A stretch of DNA of 63,806 bases from CAZXGD01 sp046350455 (GTDB taxonomy: Bacteria; Planctomycetota; Phycisphaerae; Phycisphaerales; SM1A02): NCBI GenBank assembly GCA_046350455.1, contig JAXMAM010000017.1:1-63806 (forward strand), given 5' to 3'. The translations under genes were made by a program, and so were the position numbers. Of the stretch, positions 7,966 through 15,895 are shown one piece after another; the stretch's first letter is position 1, and the number at the start of each line of letters is the position of its first letter. The notes under the pieces are model-generated. The model searched no databases and was not told the DNA's origin. It was given only the letters and a program-made list of their open reading frames with translations.

Positions 7966-8700
7966 ATGACCACGCGCGTCGCCATCGTGACGGGCGCGAG
8001 CCGAGGTATCGGCCGTGCCATTGCCAAGCGTCTTGCCAAGGAGGGCCGCCACGTGGTGGCCGTAGCCCGCAATGCGGAGCAGCTTGCCACCCTGGAAGCA
8101 GAGATCAAGGCTGCTGGTGGCAGCGCTGAGCACCGCACCTGCGATCTTGCAGATGGCGCTGCGGTGCAGAAGCTGGTGGAGGACGTGGCAGAGAAGCACG
8201 GCCGCCTGGACATCCTGGTGAACAACGCTGGCATCACCAAGGACGGCCTGCTCATGCGCATGAGCGACGCGGACTTTGACGAGGTCATCAACGTCAACCT
8301 GCGCAGCGTGTTCATCGCGTGCCGCGCTGCGTCGCGCGCCATGATGCGCGGGCGGTTCGGCCGCATCGTGAACATCGGCAGCGTGTCTGGCGTGAAGGGC
8401 AACAAGGGCCAGGCCAACTACGCGGCCGCCAAGGCAGGCGTCATCGGCCTGACCCTGAGCGTGGCCAAGGAGCTGGGCGCCAAGGGCATCACCGCCAACC
8501 TGGTGGCCCCCGGCTTTGTGGAGACTGACATGACCGCCTTCATCGGCCCAGAGCACAAGAAGGAGCTGGAGGGCCACATTGTGGTCGGCCGGCTCGGCCA
8601 GCCAGAGGACATTGCCGCAGCCGTCAGCTACCTGACCTCGGACGACGCTGGGTACATCACCGGCCAGGTGCTGGTGGTGGACGGCGGCTTGCCCATGTAG
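7966..8700 (+). CDS. fabG: 3-oxoacyl-ACP reductase
   Basis: FabG reduces beta-ketoacyl-ACP with NADPH. The 244-residue SDR enzyme has the cofactor motif TGASRGIGRAIAKRL at the N-terminus and NNAGITKDGLLMRM. The catalytic Ser/Tyr/Lys set is in NIGSVSGVKG and NYAAAKAG. The C-terminal GQVLVVDGG is typical. AAGGAG lies 5 nt before the ATG. It lies between the lipoprotein gene and acpP, the usual fabD-fabG-acpP-fabF order apart from the insert. Confidence 0.96.
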   Translation: MTTRVAIVTGASRGIGRAIAKRLAKEGRHVVAVARNAEQLATLEAEIKAAGGSAEHRTCDLADGAAVQKLVEDVAEKHGRLDILVNNAGITKDGLLMRMSDADFDEVINVNLRSVFIACRAASRAMMRGRFGRIVNIGSVSGVKGNKGQANYAAAKAGVIGLTLSVAKELGAKGITANLVAPGFVETDMTAFIGPEHKKELEGHIVVGRLGQPEDIAAAVSYLTSDDAGYITGQVLVVDGGLPM

Positions 8701-8711
8701 GCTGATATTCC

Positions 8712-8737
8712 GCGCCCCAGGACATCCTCAGGGGCGC
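8712..8737 (+). terminator. Hairpin between fabG and acpP (possible attenuator or processing site)
   Basis: A 7-bp stem (GCGCCCC/GGGGCGC) with an inner AGGA/TCCT pairing lies 11 nt after the fabG stop. It lacks a T-run, so partial termination or RNA processing is more likely than a full stop. This would help set acpP apart from upstream genes. Confidence 0.45.
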
Positions 8738-8758
8738 ATCTGCAGTCCGGATTTTCGC

Positions 8759-8764
8759 TATAGT
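8759..8764 (+). promoter_or_regulatory. Likely -10 element of an internal acpP promoter
   Basis: TATAGT sits in the 124-nt fabG-acpP gap, just after a hairpin. No good -35 match is seen at 16-18 nt upstream. ACP is needed in far larger amounts than the enzymes, which makes an extra promoter plausible. Confidence 0.4.
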
Positions 8765-8824
8765 GCCCCACTTCACTCGCGGGCCCAGCATGCGCTGGCC
8801 CCCATTTCTCCCAGGAGAAGAGCC

Positions 8825-9091
8825 GTGACCAAGGACGAGATCGAACCACAGGTGATCGCGGTCGTTGCCGAGAAGCTTGTGGCAGATAAGGACAAGATCA
8901 ATCGGAACACCAACTTTACGAGTGATCTGAACTCGGACAGCCTGGACCTGGTGGAACTGGTCATGGAGCTGGAAGAGCGCTTTGATATCCAGATCCCAGA
9001 CGATCAGACCAGCAAGATCCTGACTGTTGGCAACGCGATTGACTTCATTCACGACCAGCTCCAGGCCAAGGGTCTGGGCGGTCAGAAGTAA
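8825..9091 (+). CDS. acpP: Acyl carrier protein
   Basis: ACP carries growing acyl chains on a 4'-phosphopantetheine arm. The 88-residue acidic protein has the attachment serine in LNSDSLDLVELVMELEE and the expected four-helix pattern. It is slightly longer than the 77-80 residues typical of ACP because of its tail. The start is GTG with an AGGAGAAG site 4-5 nt upstream. fabF follows 27 nt downstream. Confidence 0.95.
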   Translation: MTKDEIEPQVIAVVAEKLVADKDKINRNTNFTSDLNSDSLDLVELVMELEERFDIQIPDDQTSKILTVGNAIDFIHDQLQAKGLGGQK

Positions 9092-9118
9092 GCGCTGGCG
9101 CCCCTTTCTTCCTCCCCA

Positions 9119-10375
9119 ATGCGGACGATCACACTGCGACGCGTGGTCGTGACGGGCCTCGGCGCCGTCACGGATGTTGGCACCACTGTGCCCACGTTCT
9201 GGAAGTCCCTTGTGGAGGGGAAGTCTGGCATCGGTCCCATCCGCAGCTTTGAGCCCACGCCAGAGTGGACTGTCACCTTTGCGGGTGAGATCCACGACCT
9301 GAAGCCAGAAACACGCATTGACCCCAAGGCCATGCAGCGCATGGACCGGTTCTGCGTGCTGGGCATGTGCGCGGCAGAAGAGGCGGTGGCCGACGCTGGC
9401 ATTGACTTCAGCAAGGGCGACCCCTACCGCTACGGCGTGGCCATCGGCAGCGGCATCGGCGGCATTGACACCATCGAGGCGGGACTGCGCAAGCTGATCT
9501 CCCGCGGCCCCAAGACGGTGAGCCCGTTCGTGGTGCCCAAGCTGATGGTGAATGCGCTGGCTGGCAATGTGAGCATTCGCTTTGGCCTGAAGGGCGCCAA
9601 CGTGGCCACCGCCACCGCGTGCGCCACTGGCAGCCACTCCATTGGCGCTGCGTACCACATGATCCAGCGCGGCGACGCTGACGTGGTGGTGGCGGGCGGC
9701 AGCGAAGGCGCTGTGACCCCGCTGTGCGTGGGCAGCTTTGCTGCCATGAAGGCGCTCAGCACCCGCAACGACGCCCCCCAGAAGGCCAGCCGCCCCTTTG
9801 ACAAGGACCGCGACGGCTTCGTGCTGGCCGAGGGTGCCGGCACGCTGGTGCTTGAGGACCTGGAGCACGCCAAGAAGCGCGGCGCCCGCATCTATGCGGA
9901 GATCGTGGGCTACGGCGTGACGGGCGACGCGTTCCACATCGCAGCGCCAGACGACGAGGGCCGCGGCGCGCAGAAGGCCATGGAGTTCGCGCTGCGCGAG
10001 GCGCAGCTGAACCCAGAGCAGATTGGCTACATCAACGCGCACGGCACCAGCACACCGCTGGGCGACCGCGCGGAGGTGCTGGCGGTGAAGGCGCTGTTTG
10101 GCGCAGCCGCCCGCAAGGTGGCCATGAGCAGCACCAAGAGCATGACCGGCCACACGCTGGGCGGCGCTGGCGCCATCGAGAGCGTGGCCACCGTGCTGGC
10201 ACTGCGCGACAGCGTGCTGCCGCCCACCATCAACCTGGAGCATCCAGACGAGGGCTTTGATCTGAACTTCGTGCCCAACACGGCGCAGGAAGTGAAGATT
10301 CAGTACGCCATCAACAACTCGTTTGGCTTTGGCGGCCACAACACCAGCACGATCTTCGCGCGCTGGGACGGCTGA
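9119..10375 (+). CDS. fabF: Beta-ketoacyl-ACP synthase II
   Basis: FabF performs the elongation condensations. The 418-residue protein has the Cys of ATATACATGSHSIG, the two histidines in INAHGTSTPLGD and MTGHTLGGAGAIES, and the C-terminal NSFGFGGHNTS. This is a complete KAS I/II active site. It is the last gene of the lipid cluster and ends 41 nt from the convergent Nif3-like gene. The gap contains GC-rich palindromes but no clear T-run. No ribosome site is obvious before its ATG. Confidence 0.96.
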   Translation: MRTITLRRVVVTGLGAVTDVGTTVPTFWKSLVEGKSGIGPIRSFEPTPEWTVTFAGEIHDLKPETRIDPKAMQRMDRFCVLGMCAAEEAVADAGIDFSKGDPYRYGVAIGSGIGGIDTIEAGLRKLISRGPKTVSPFVVPKLMVNALAGNVSIRFGLKGANVATATACATGSHSIGAAYHMIQRGDADVVVAGGSEGAVTPLCVGSFAAMKALSTRNDAPQKASRPFDKDRDGFVLAEGAGTLVLEDLEHAKKRGARIYAEIVGYGVTGDAFHIAAPDDEGRGAQKAMEFALREAQLNPEQIGYINAHGTSTPLGDRAEVLAVKALFGAAARKVAMSSTKSMTGHTLGGAGAIESVATVLALRDSVLPPTINLEHPDEGFDLNFVPNTAQEVKIQYAINNSFGFGGHNTSTIFARWDG

Positions 10376-10415
10376 CGCGCGGCCGCGTCACGCGTGCGTG
10401 ACCCGGGCCACATGA

Positions 10416-11642
10416 TCACACATCCTGCAGCGGGTGGCAGTCCACGCGGCTGCACGCAAACCACACGCCCGGCACGCCCGCGGCCATGCGCTCTGCCAGC
10501 CTGGGCAGGTAGCCGCGCTCTGTGTTGGTGTGGCCAGCCAGAAGGAGCGAGCACCCGCGGGCCATGGTGGCCATCTGGTCGTGATGGCGGGCCTCGCCGG
10601 TGACAAACAGCGTGGCGCCGCGCGCCCACGCTTCGGATGCCAGGCTGAACCCCGCGCCAGCGCAGACTGCCACGCGTTGGTGGCGCGCACTGGGCTCTGC
10701 GGACGCCAGCTCCAGCCGCTGCACGCCCAGGTGCTTGCGCAGGCGGCGCGCAATCTCCGCCGCTGTGGCGGGCGCGCGCAGGGCGATCAGTCGCCCCTGC
10801 CCTTCGTCCAGCGATGGCCGCGCAGCCAGTCCGTGCACCTCAAAGGCTGGCGTCTCATACGGGTGGACCGCGCGCATGGCCTCCAGCGCCCAGGCCAGGC
10901 GCTCGCGGGCGGCCACCATCTCCACACGCACTTCCTCCACGCGCTCCACCTTGCCAGCCTGCCCCACCGTGGGCTGGCTGCCGGGCAGGCCGCGGAACGT
11001 GCCTGTGACTGGCACTGCAGTGCTGCAACGGTCATAACGGCCGATGACGCCAGCGCCAGCCTGCGCCATGGCGTCGCGCACCTGGTCCACGTGGGCAGCT
11101 GGCACGAACACCACGATCTTGAAGGCCTCGCCACCCGGCAGGCTGTGCGCGCTGCGCAGCGGCTCGTACGCCAGCGCGCGCTGCACTTCCAGTTGGCTGC
11201 CCGCCACGCCCTCTGCCAGCCAGTCGTTCACGCCGCCCTTGGCAGCATCCAGCGCGGTGTGGGGTGAAAGCAGCGCCACGCCAGCCTGCGCCGCCTCCAG
11301 CAGCAGGCGCTGGCGGGGATCGTCTGCGCACAGGCGGCGCAGCGGATCGAACAGCGGCGGGTGGTACGCCACCACTGCGTCTGCGCGCAGATCCAGCGCC
11401 TCGTCCAGCACACCGTCGGTGAAGTCCGTGGTCAGGAGCACCCGCGAGCAGGGTGCTGCGCGGCTGCCCAAGAGCAGGCCCACGTTGTCCCATTCCTCTG
11501 CCAGCCGCGCTGGAGCCACTGCCTCCATGGCGGCTGCCAGTGCGCCCACGGTGCTCGGCGGTCCAGCCCGCCTGCTGCGCCGGGTGCGGGTGGCTCGGGC
11601 TGGCTGCGGGACCTTGGGGCGGCGGCGGGCGGGTGTTGCCAT
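10416..11642 (-). CDS. Nif3-like dinuclear metal centre protein (DUF34 family)
   Basis: The 408-residue protein is the long (YqfO-type) form of the Nif3/DUF34 family. It has an N-terminal half with EEWDNVGLLLG, AYHPPLFDPL and SPHTALDAAKGG, which give the metal-ligating histidines. A CutA/PII-like insert (FKIVVFVPAAHVDQVRDAM ... HPYETPAFEV) follows. The C-terminal part has VTGEARHHDQM and LAGHTNTERGYL. The family is near universal but its biochemical role is still debated. The first 30 residues are a basic Arg/Pro extension. The start at 11642 is supported by TACCTT 6 nt upstream. Confidence 0.88.
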   Translation of the reverse strand: MATPARRRPKVPQPARATRTRRSRRAGPPSTVGALAAAMEAVAPARLAEEWDNVGLLLGSRAAPCSRVLLTTDFTDGVLDEALDLRADAVVAYHPPLFDPLRRLCADDPRQRLLLEAAQAGVALLSPHTALDAAKGGVNDWLAEGVAGSQLEVQRALAYEPLRSAHSLPGGEAFKIVVFVPAAHVDQVRDAMAQAGAGVIGRYDRCSTAVPVTGTFRGLPGSQPTVGQAGKVERVEEVRVEMVAARERLAWALEAMRAVHPYETPAFEVHGLAARPSLDEGQGRLIALRAPATAAEIARRLRKHLGVQRLELASAEPSARHQRVAVCAGAGFSLASEAWARGATLFVTGEARHHDQMATMARGCSLLLAGHTNTERGYLPRLAERMAAGVPGVWFACSRVDCHPLQDV

Positions 11643-11648
11643 GGCGTC

Positions 11649-11654
11649 AAGGTA
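11649..11654 (-). promoter_or_regulatory. -10 element of a leaderless promoter (Nif3-like gene)
   Basis: TACCTT ends 6 nt before the ATG at 11642, with no ribosome site. Confidence 0.5.
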
Positions 11655-11776
11655 GCGATGGTTTGGGGTGTTTCGGGACATTTGCCCTTGACCCGAACCC
11701 GAAAGCACCGGAACCTGTAGATGTGGTTGACGGGCCCGCATGGATGTGGACCCCCGCAGCGCCGGCCTCGCCATGC

Positions 11777-13243
11777 ATGGCGCAGGCCCAACAAGAGGAG
11801 CAGGCGTTGAGCAGTCTCCCGCCCGGCACCGTTCCAGCATCTCGCACATCTGACCAATCTGCGTCCGGGGTACGCAAGCATTTCGTGCTGGACACGAACG
11901 TGCTGCTGCACAACCCGCAGTGCATCTTCAAGTTTGAGGAGCACGAGGTTGTCATCCCGCTGACAGTCATCGAGGAGCTGGACAAGTTCAAGAAGAACAA
12001 CGATGAGACTGGCCGCAACGCGCGCCAGGCCATCCGCAGCCTGGACAAGCTGCGCAGCTTTGGCCATCTGTTCGAAGGCGTGGTGTGGAACGAGCAGGGT
12101 GGCTCCATCCGCATTGATCGCATGCTGCCGCCCGCAGGTTCGTTTGCGCTGGAGCTGGACAAGGCGGACAACCGCATCCTGGGCGTGGCTTCGCAGCTGC
12201 ACGCGCAGGGCATGCGCACCATCTTCATCAGCAAGGACATCAACGCGCGCGTGAAGTGCGATGCGCTGGGCATTCCCAGCGAGGACTTTGAAGCCGACCG
12301 CGTGGACGCCGACTGGCTCTACAGCGGCTTCTGCTCCATGCACGTGAGCGCGGAAGTCATTGACATGCTGTACCAGGAGCGCCAGCTGCCGCGCACGCTG
12401 CTGGACCAGGTGGAGGGCCGCGGCCCTGATGGCGAGACGGTGACCTCCGAGCAGCTGGTGCCCAACCAGTTCGTCATCCTGATTGATACACAGGACCCTG
12501 GCCACACTGGCCTGGCGCGCGTGCTGGGCAACACGGGGCATCTGATCCCAGTGACAGGCCCGCGCAAGCCGGTGTACGGCATCATGGCGCGCAACGTGCA
12601 GCAGACCATGGCGCTGGACCTGCTGCTGGACGACGACGTCAAGATCGTGACGCTGATTGGCCCAGCAGGCACAGGCAAGACGCTGCTGGCCATCGCTGCC
12701 GGCATGCAGAAGGTGCTGAAGGAAGAGCGCCTGGACAAGCTGCTGGTGGCCCGCCCCATCATGCCGCTGGGCCGCGACATCGGCTACCTGCCGGGCGACA
12801 AGGATGAGAAGCTGTCCATGTGGATGCAGCCCATCTTTGACAACGTGAGCTACCTGCTCAGCACGCGCGGCGGCGGACACAACGACGCAGAGAGCCGCAG
12901 CGCTGAGCAGCGCATGGACCAGCTGATGGCCACAGGCAAGCTGGTGATGGAGCCGCTCACGTACATCCGCGGCCGCAGCATTCCGCACCAGTTCATGATC
13001 GTGGATGAGGCGCAGAACCTGAGCCCTCACGAGGTGAAGACCATCGTGAGCCGCGTGGGCGACGGCACCAAGATCGTGATCTGCGGCGACATCGGCCAGA
13101 TTGACAACCCTTATCTGGACGCCGCCAGCAACGGCCTCTCGCACTGCATCGAGCGCATGAAGGGCCAGGCCATCGCAGGCCACGTGACGCTCAGCAAGAC
13201 AGAGCGCAGCGAACTGGCAAGCCTGGCAGCAGAGGTGCTGTAG
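11777..13243 (+). CDS. PIN-PhoH fusion protein (PhoH2/YlaK type)
   Basis: The N-terminal PIN nuclease domain shows its acidic residues in HFVLDTNVLLH, VIEELDKFKK and ELDKADNRIL. The C-terminal PhoH ATPase has Walker A GPAGTGKT and Walker B FMIVDEAQN. Characterised PhoH2 proteins unwind and cleave RNA using ATP, and this one should do the same. The frame is open further upstream. ATG 11777 is used here, but TTG 11807 has a better ribosome site (GAGGAG, 6 nt away) and would shorten it by 10 residues. It is divergent from the Nif3-like gene and its stop lies 16 nt before the next start. Confidence 0.9.
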   Translation: MAQAQQEEQALSSLPPGTVPASRTSDQSASGVRKHFVLDTNVLLHNPQCIFKFEEHEVVIPLTVIEELDKFKKNNDETGRNARQAIRSLDKLRSFGHLFEGVVWNEQGGSIRIDRMLPPAGSFALELDKADNRILGVASQLHAQGMRTIFISKDINARVKCDALGIPSEDFEADRVDADWLYSGFCSMHVSAEVIDMLYQERQLPRTLLDQVEGRGPDGETVTSEQLVPNQFVILIDTQDPGHTGLARVLGNTGHLIPVTGPRKPVYGIMARNVQQTMALDLLLDDDVKIVTLIGPAGTGKTLLAIAAGMQKVLKEERLDKLLVARPIMPLGRDIGYLPGDKDEKLSMWMQPIFDNVSYLLSTRGGGHNDAESRSAEQRMDQLMATGKLVMEPLTYIRGRSIPHQFMIVDEAQNLSPHEVKTIVSRVGDGTKIVICGDIGQIDNPYLDAASNGLSHCIERMKGQAIAGHVTLSKTERSELASLAAEVL

Positions 13244-13247
13244 CGCC

Positions 13248-13253
13248 TACAAT
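13248..13253 (+). promoter_or_regulatory. -10 element of a leaderless promoter (Bax inhibitor-1 family gene)
   Basis: TACAAT fits in the 16-nt gap after the phoH stop and ends 6 nt before the ATG at 13260. Confidence 0.55.
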
Positions 13254-13259
13254 GGGCGC

Positions 13260-14063
13260 ATGCTGTCACTTCAGTCAAGCAATCCGGCTCTCGGCGTCCT
13301 CTCGGATGAATCTCGCGTCCCGGCCTTTGCGGGCCCGGCTGCCACCATCTCGGGCGTTGTGTCCAAGACAGCGCTGGCCATGTCCATGGCGGTCATCGCT
13401 GGTGCTGGCGGCGCTGCAGTGACGTCTGCGTACCCGCAGACCGTGTGGGCGTTTCTGATCGGGTCCCTGGTGGCCACGCTGGTGGTCTACCTCGCCATCT
13501 ACAGCAACCCGGCCCGGGCTGTGTGGGGCGCTCCGGTTTACGCCATCGCTGAAGGCGCGCTGCTGGGCAGCATGGCCACCATGCTGGACGGCGTGCTGAA
13601 GGCCGCCACGGGCACCGCTGCCATCGGCGGACTGGGGCTGCAGGCGCTCATCATCACGCTGTGCATCGGCGTGTCCATGCTGGCGGTGTACAAGGCTGGC
13701 TGGATCCGCCCCAACCGCACGTTCCGGTCTGTGATGCTCGTGCTGACCATGGGCGTGTTGCTGACCTACATGGCGGGCTTCGCGCTCTCCTTCTTCAGCA
13801 TTCAGATCCCCTTCCTCTCGCTGAGCAGCGCGCTGGAAGGCGGCCGCGCAGCGTGGATTGGCATCGGCATCAACGTGTTCATCCTCATCCTGGCCTCGCT
13901 CTGGCTGGTCATTGACTTCCAGCAGATCGAGGAAGGCACGTCCATGGGCATGCCGCAGCACATGGAGTGGTACTTCGCGTTCGCCCTCATGGTGACGCTG
14001 GTGTGGATCTACCTGGAAGCGCTCAAGCTTGCCTTCCGCGTAGCCGCTGCAAACCGGAGATAG
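13260..14063 (+). CDS. Bax inhibitor-1/YccA family membrane protein
   Basis: The 267-residue protein has about seven hydrophobic segments. It ends with the family's conserved region: LVIDFQQIEEG, then MEWYFAFALMVTLVWIYLEALKL. The acidic pair in the penultimate helix region corresponds to the di-aspartyl pH sensor of the calcium-leak channel BsYetJ, although the exact residues differ. Bacterial members act in calcium flux or membrane-protein quality control, and the role here is open. It has its own -10 element and converges on the ROK kinase gene, 17 nt away. Confidence 0.9.
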   Translation: MLSLQSSNPALGVLSDESRVPAFAGPAATISGVVSKTALAMSMAVIAGAGGAAVTSAYPQTVWAFLIGSLVATLVVYLAIYSNPARAVWGAPVYAIAEGALLGSMATMLDGVLKAATGTAAIGGLGLQALIITLCIGVSMLAVYKAGWIRPNRTFRSVMLVLTMGVLLTYMAGFALSFFSIQIPFLSLSSALEGGRAAWIGIGINVFILILASLWLVIDFQQIEEGTSMGMPQHMEWYFAFALMVTLVWIYLEALKLAFRVAAANRR

Positions 14064-14080
14064 GCGTTCGGCGCGGATCG

Positions 14081-15064
14081 TCAGTCAGTGCTCACCGCAG
14101 ACCAGCCAAGCATGGCAGCACCCAGGACGCCTGCGTCGTCCTTCAGCTTGGTCATGCGCACCTCCACCTTGCCGCTGATAGCGGACGGGAAGACGTTGGC
14201 GCGCAGCGCCTTCTCCACGCGCTCGGTGTAGCTGCGGCCCAGTGCTTCTGTCACGCCGCCGCCCAGCACCACGGTGCGCACGCTGAGCAGCGTGATGCAG
14301 TTGGCAATGGCCAGACCCAGCAGTTCTGCACTGGCGTGCACCACCTGGCGGGTGAGTTCGTCCCCCGCCTCATAGGCCTCTGCGAGCCCGCCGCTGCCCA
14401 CTGGCCCGCCCTTGCCCTCCGCGGCCTGCCGTGCCAGCACCTTGTGAAAATGGCTGTCTGGATAGAACCCCAGCCGCGTGGTGATGGAGCGCACCATGCC
14501 TGTGCGGCTGCACGACTCCTCCAGCGTGCTTCCGCCGATGGGCCCATTGGGGAAGAGGATGGTCTGACCAAGCTCGCCAGCCGTGTGCAGGTCTCCGCGC
14601 CACAGCTGGTCGCCCAGCACCAGGCCACAGCCCACGCCTGTGCCCACCCAGACTGCCAGCATGCTGGGGCGGCCTTCGCCAGCGCCCACAGTGGCTTCGC
14701 CCCAGGCTGCCACGTTGGCATCGTTGTCCACCACGGTGCGGATGCCAGTCTGCTTGGAGAGCAGCTCTGCCAGCGGCACGTTCTTCCAGCCCAGGTTGCC
14801 AGCCGTCAGCACCACGCCAGCGTCGTAATCCACAGGACCAGGCGCGCCGATCCCCACCACGCTCACCTGGCGCAGCTCCACGGTGGCATCAGCGCAGGCC
14901 TCCTCCATGGCAGACACCAGACGGGCCACCACCGTGTCGCGGCCTTCGGACGCCTTGGTCTTCTTCTTGGCCCGACCCAGCAGCTTGCCCTTGCGGTCCA
15001 CCACGCCCACGCTCATGTTGGTCCCGCCCAGATCAATGCCGACGGCAAGTTCGCTCTTGGCCAT
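14081..15064 (-). CDS. ROK family sugar kinase (probable glucokinase)
   Basis: The 327-residue protein opens with the phosphate loop AVGIDLGGTNMSVGVVD and has a second nucleotide motif VVDNDANVAAWGEA. Catalytic Asp lies in that motif. The ROK signature zinc region is altered: the HTAGELGQ histidine and glutamate are present, while the usual CGxxGCxE cluster is replaced by PNGPIGGSTLEESCSR. That may affect zinc binding or point to another hexose. The start at 15064 is supported by TATCTT 6 nt upstream. It converges on the Bax inhibitor gene. Confidence 0.88.
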   Translation of the reverse strand: MAKSELAVGIDLGGTNMSVGVVDRKGKLLGRAKKKTKASEGRDTVVARLVSAMEEACADATVELRQVSVVGIGAPGPVDYDAGVVLTAGNLGWKNVPLAELLSKQTGIRTVVDNDANVAAWGEATVGAGEGRPSMLAVWVGTGVGCGLVLGDQLWRGDLHTAGELGQTILFPNGPIGGSTLEESCSRTGMVRSITTRLGFYPDSHFHKVLARQAAEGKGGPVGSGGLAEAYEAGDELTRQVVHASAELLGLAIANCITLLSVRTVVLGGGVTEALGRSYTERVEKALRANVFPSAISGKVEVRMTKLKDDAGVLGAAMLGWSAVSTD

Positions 15065-15070
15065 GCCATG

Positions 15071-15076
15071 AAGATA
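15071..15076 (-). promoter_or_regulatory. -10 element of a leaderless promoter (ROK kinase gene)
   Basis: TATCTT ends 6 nt before the ATG at 15064, with no ribosome site. Confidence 0.5.
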
Positions 15077-15141
15077 GCCAGCGCTGTGGAGCGCGCGGGG
15101 CGCGCGTGGAGGCACGTTGCTGAACGCCGAGTGTGGGGACG

Positions 15142-15535
15142 CGCGTTTCGGTTGGCCGCAGGATGCGACGGGGGCGGGCAGGGCCGCGACTCCGCGCGGC
15201 CCATGCCACGCCCAGACAGGTCGCATCCCGTCTACCCACACGCCGCGTGGCCCATGGGCATATGCCGCCACACGCGCACACACGTCGCCACGCGCACGCT
15301 CCCCGGCAAGGTCTTCGCCGTGTGCTGGCGCACTGGGGCCGAGCCACGCGCCGTGCGCGGGCGACCTGTGACCGAGCCACGCCCCGTGTATGTGCGCCCC
15401 GGGGCCGAGCCACGCGCCGTGTGTGTGCACGGGGCGCAGCCTGCCTGGGCGGGCACGGGCCGCGCGGAGGCGCGGCCCTGCCTGCCCCCGCTGCGCCCCG
15501 AAGGCAGGCGAGACGCGGCGCTGCCAACCGCAACG
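15142..15535. repeat. Long imperfect inverted repeat filling the ROK kinase-gatC gap
   Basis: The 522-nt gap between two divergent genes holds no credible gene. Bases 15170-15202 are the reverse complement of 15457-15489 at 31 of 33 positions. Similarity continues inward (15203-15252 against about 15405-15456, one gap) and outward (GCCAACCG blocks on both sides), giving arms of roughly 100-110 nt. The centre contains the 33-bp direct repeats. It could fold as a very long hairpin in RNA or DNA. It may be a small non-autonomous mobile element or a repeated extragenic element. No flanking target duplication was found by eye. Confidence 0.75.
15341..15439. repeat. Three 33-bp tandem repeats
   Basis: GAGCCACGC recurs at 15341, 15374 and 15407, exactly 33 nt apart. 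Each is followed by a variant of GCCGTGTNTGTGC. The period is a multiple of three, so the stretch stays open in several frames. It lies between the arms of the long inverted repeat and has no start signals of its own. Confidence 0.75.
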
Positions 15536-15574
15536 CCGCGCAGCAACCACGCCCCGCGCCCGCAGCGCGTGCGA

Positions 15575-15580
15575 TACCGT
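15575..15580 (+). promoter_or_regulatory. -10 element of a leaderless promoter (gatCA)
   Basis: TACCGT ends 6 nt before the gatC ATG at 15587, with no ribosome site. Confidence 0.5.
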
Positions 15581-15586
15581 GTGCGC

Positions 15587-15895
15587 ATGGTGACTGCCCA
15601 GCAACTGACGCCCGCAGAAGTGACCCACGTAGCCAAGCTGGCCCGGCTGGAGCTCAGCCCAGACCGGGTGGAGACCTACCGCTCGCAGCTGACTGCTGTG
15701 CTGGGCCACATTGCCAAGCTGAACGAAGTGGACATGGCCGGGGTGGAGCCCATGGCGCATCCGTTCGACGCGTCCACCCGCCTGGCGGACGACGTGCCAG
15801 CCCCCAGCATGCCTATCGAGGACGTGCTGCTGAACGCCCCCGCCACGGAAGGACGCTTCCTGGCTGTGCCCAAGGTGCTGGCTGACGAGGAATGA
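15587..15895 (+). CDS. gatC: Aspartyl/glutamyl-tRNA amidotransferase subunit C
   Basis: GatC is the small scaffold subunit of the GatCAB complex, which turns misacylated Glu-tRNA(Gln) or Asp-tRNA(Asn) into the amide form. The 102-residue protein has the expected VTHVAKLARLELS start and VDMAGVEPMAHPF middle. The frame is open far upstream through the repeat region, but family length fixes ATG 15587. The stop overlaps gatA (ATGA), showing coupling. GatB is not in the window. Confidence 0.94.
   Translation: MVTAQQLTPAEVTHVAKLARLELSPDRVETYRSQLTAVLGHIAKLNEVDMAGVEPMAHPFDASTRLADDVPAPSMPIEDVLLNAPATEGRFLAVPKVLADEE

Noticed and set aside
8657..10339. Minus-strand open frame of 560 codons across acpP and fabF
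   Set aside because: A shadow of conserved fab genes in GC-rich DNA; no start signal and no recognisable motif.
10376..10415. GC-rich palindromes (GACGCG/CGCGTC and GTCACGC/GCGTGAC) as a terminator after fabF
   Set aside because: Stems are short and no T-run follows on either strand, so termination cannot be supported.
11432..13183. Minus-strand open frame of 583 codons opposite PIN-PhoH
   Set aside because: The plus strand encodes clear PIN and PhoH motifs; the antisense reading is His/Ala/Val-rich.
15341..15439. 33-bp repeats as a CRISPR array
   Set aside because: The repeats adjoin without distinct spacers, are imperfect, and no cas gene is near.
15133..15885. Coding frame through the repeat region before gatC
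   Set aside because: Repeats of period 33 keep frames open; the translation is low complexity and there is no start signal. The gatC start is set by family length and the -10 element.
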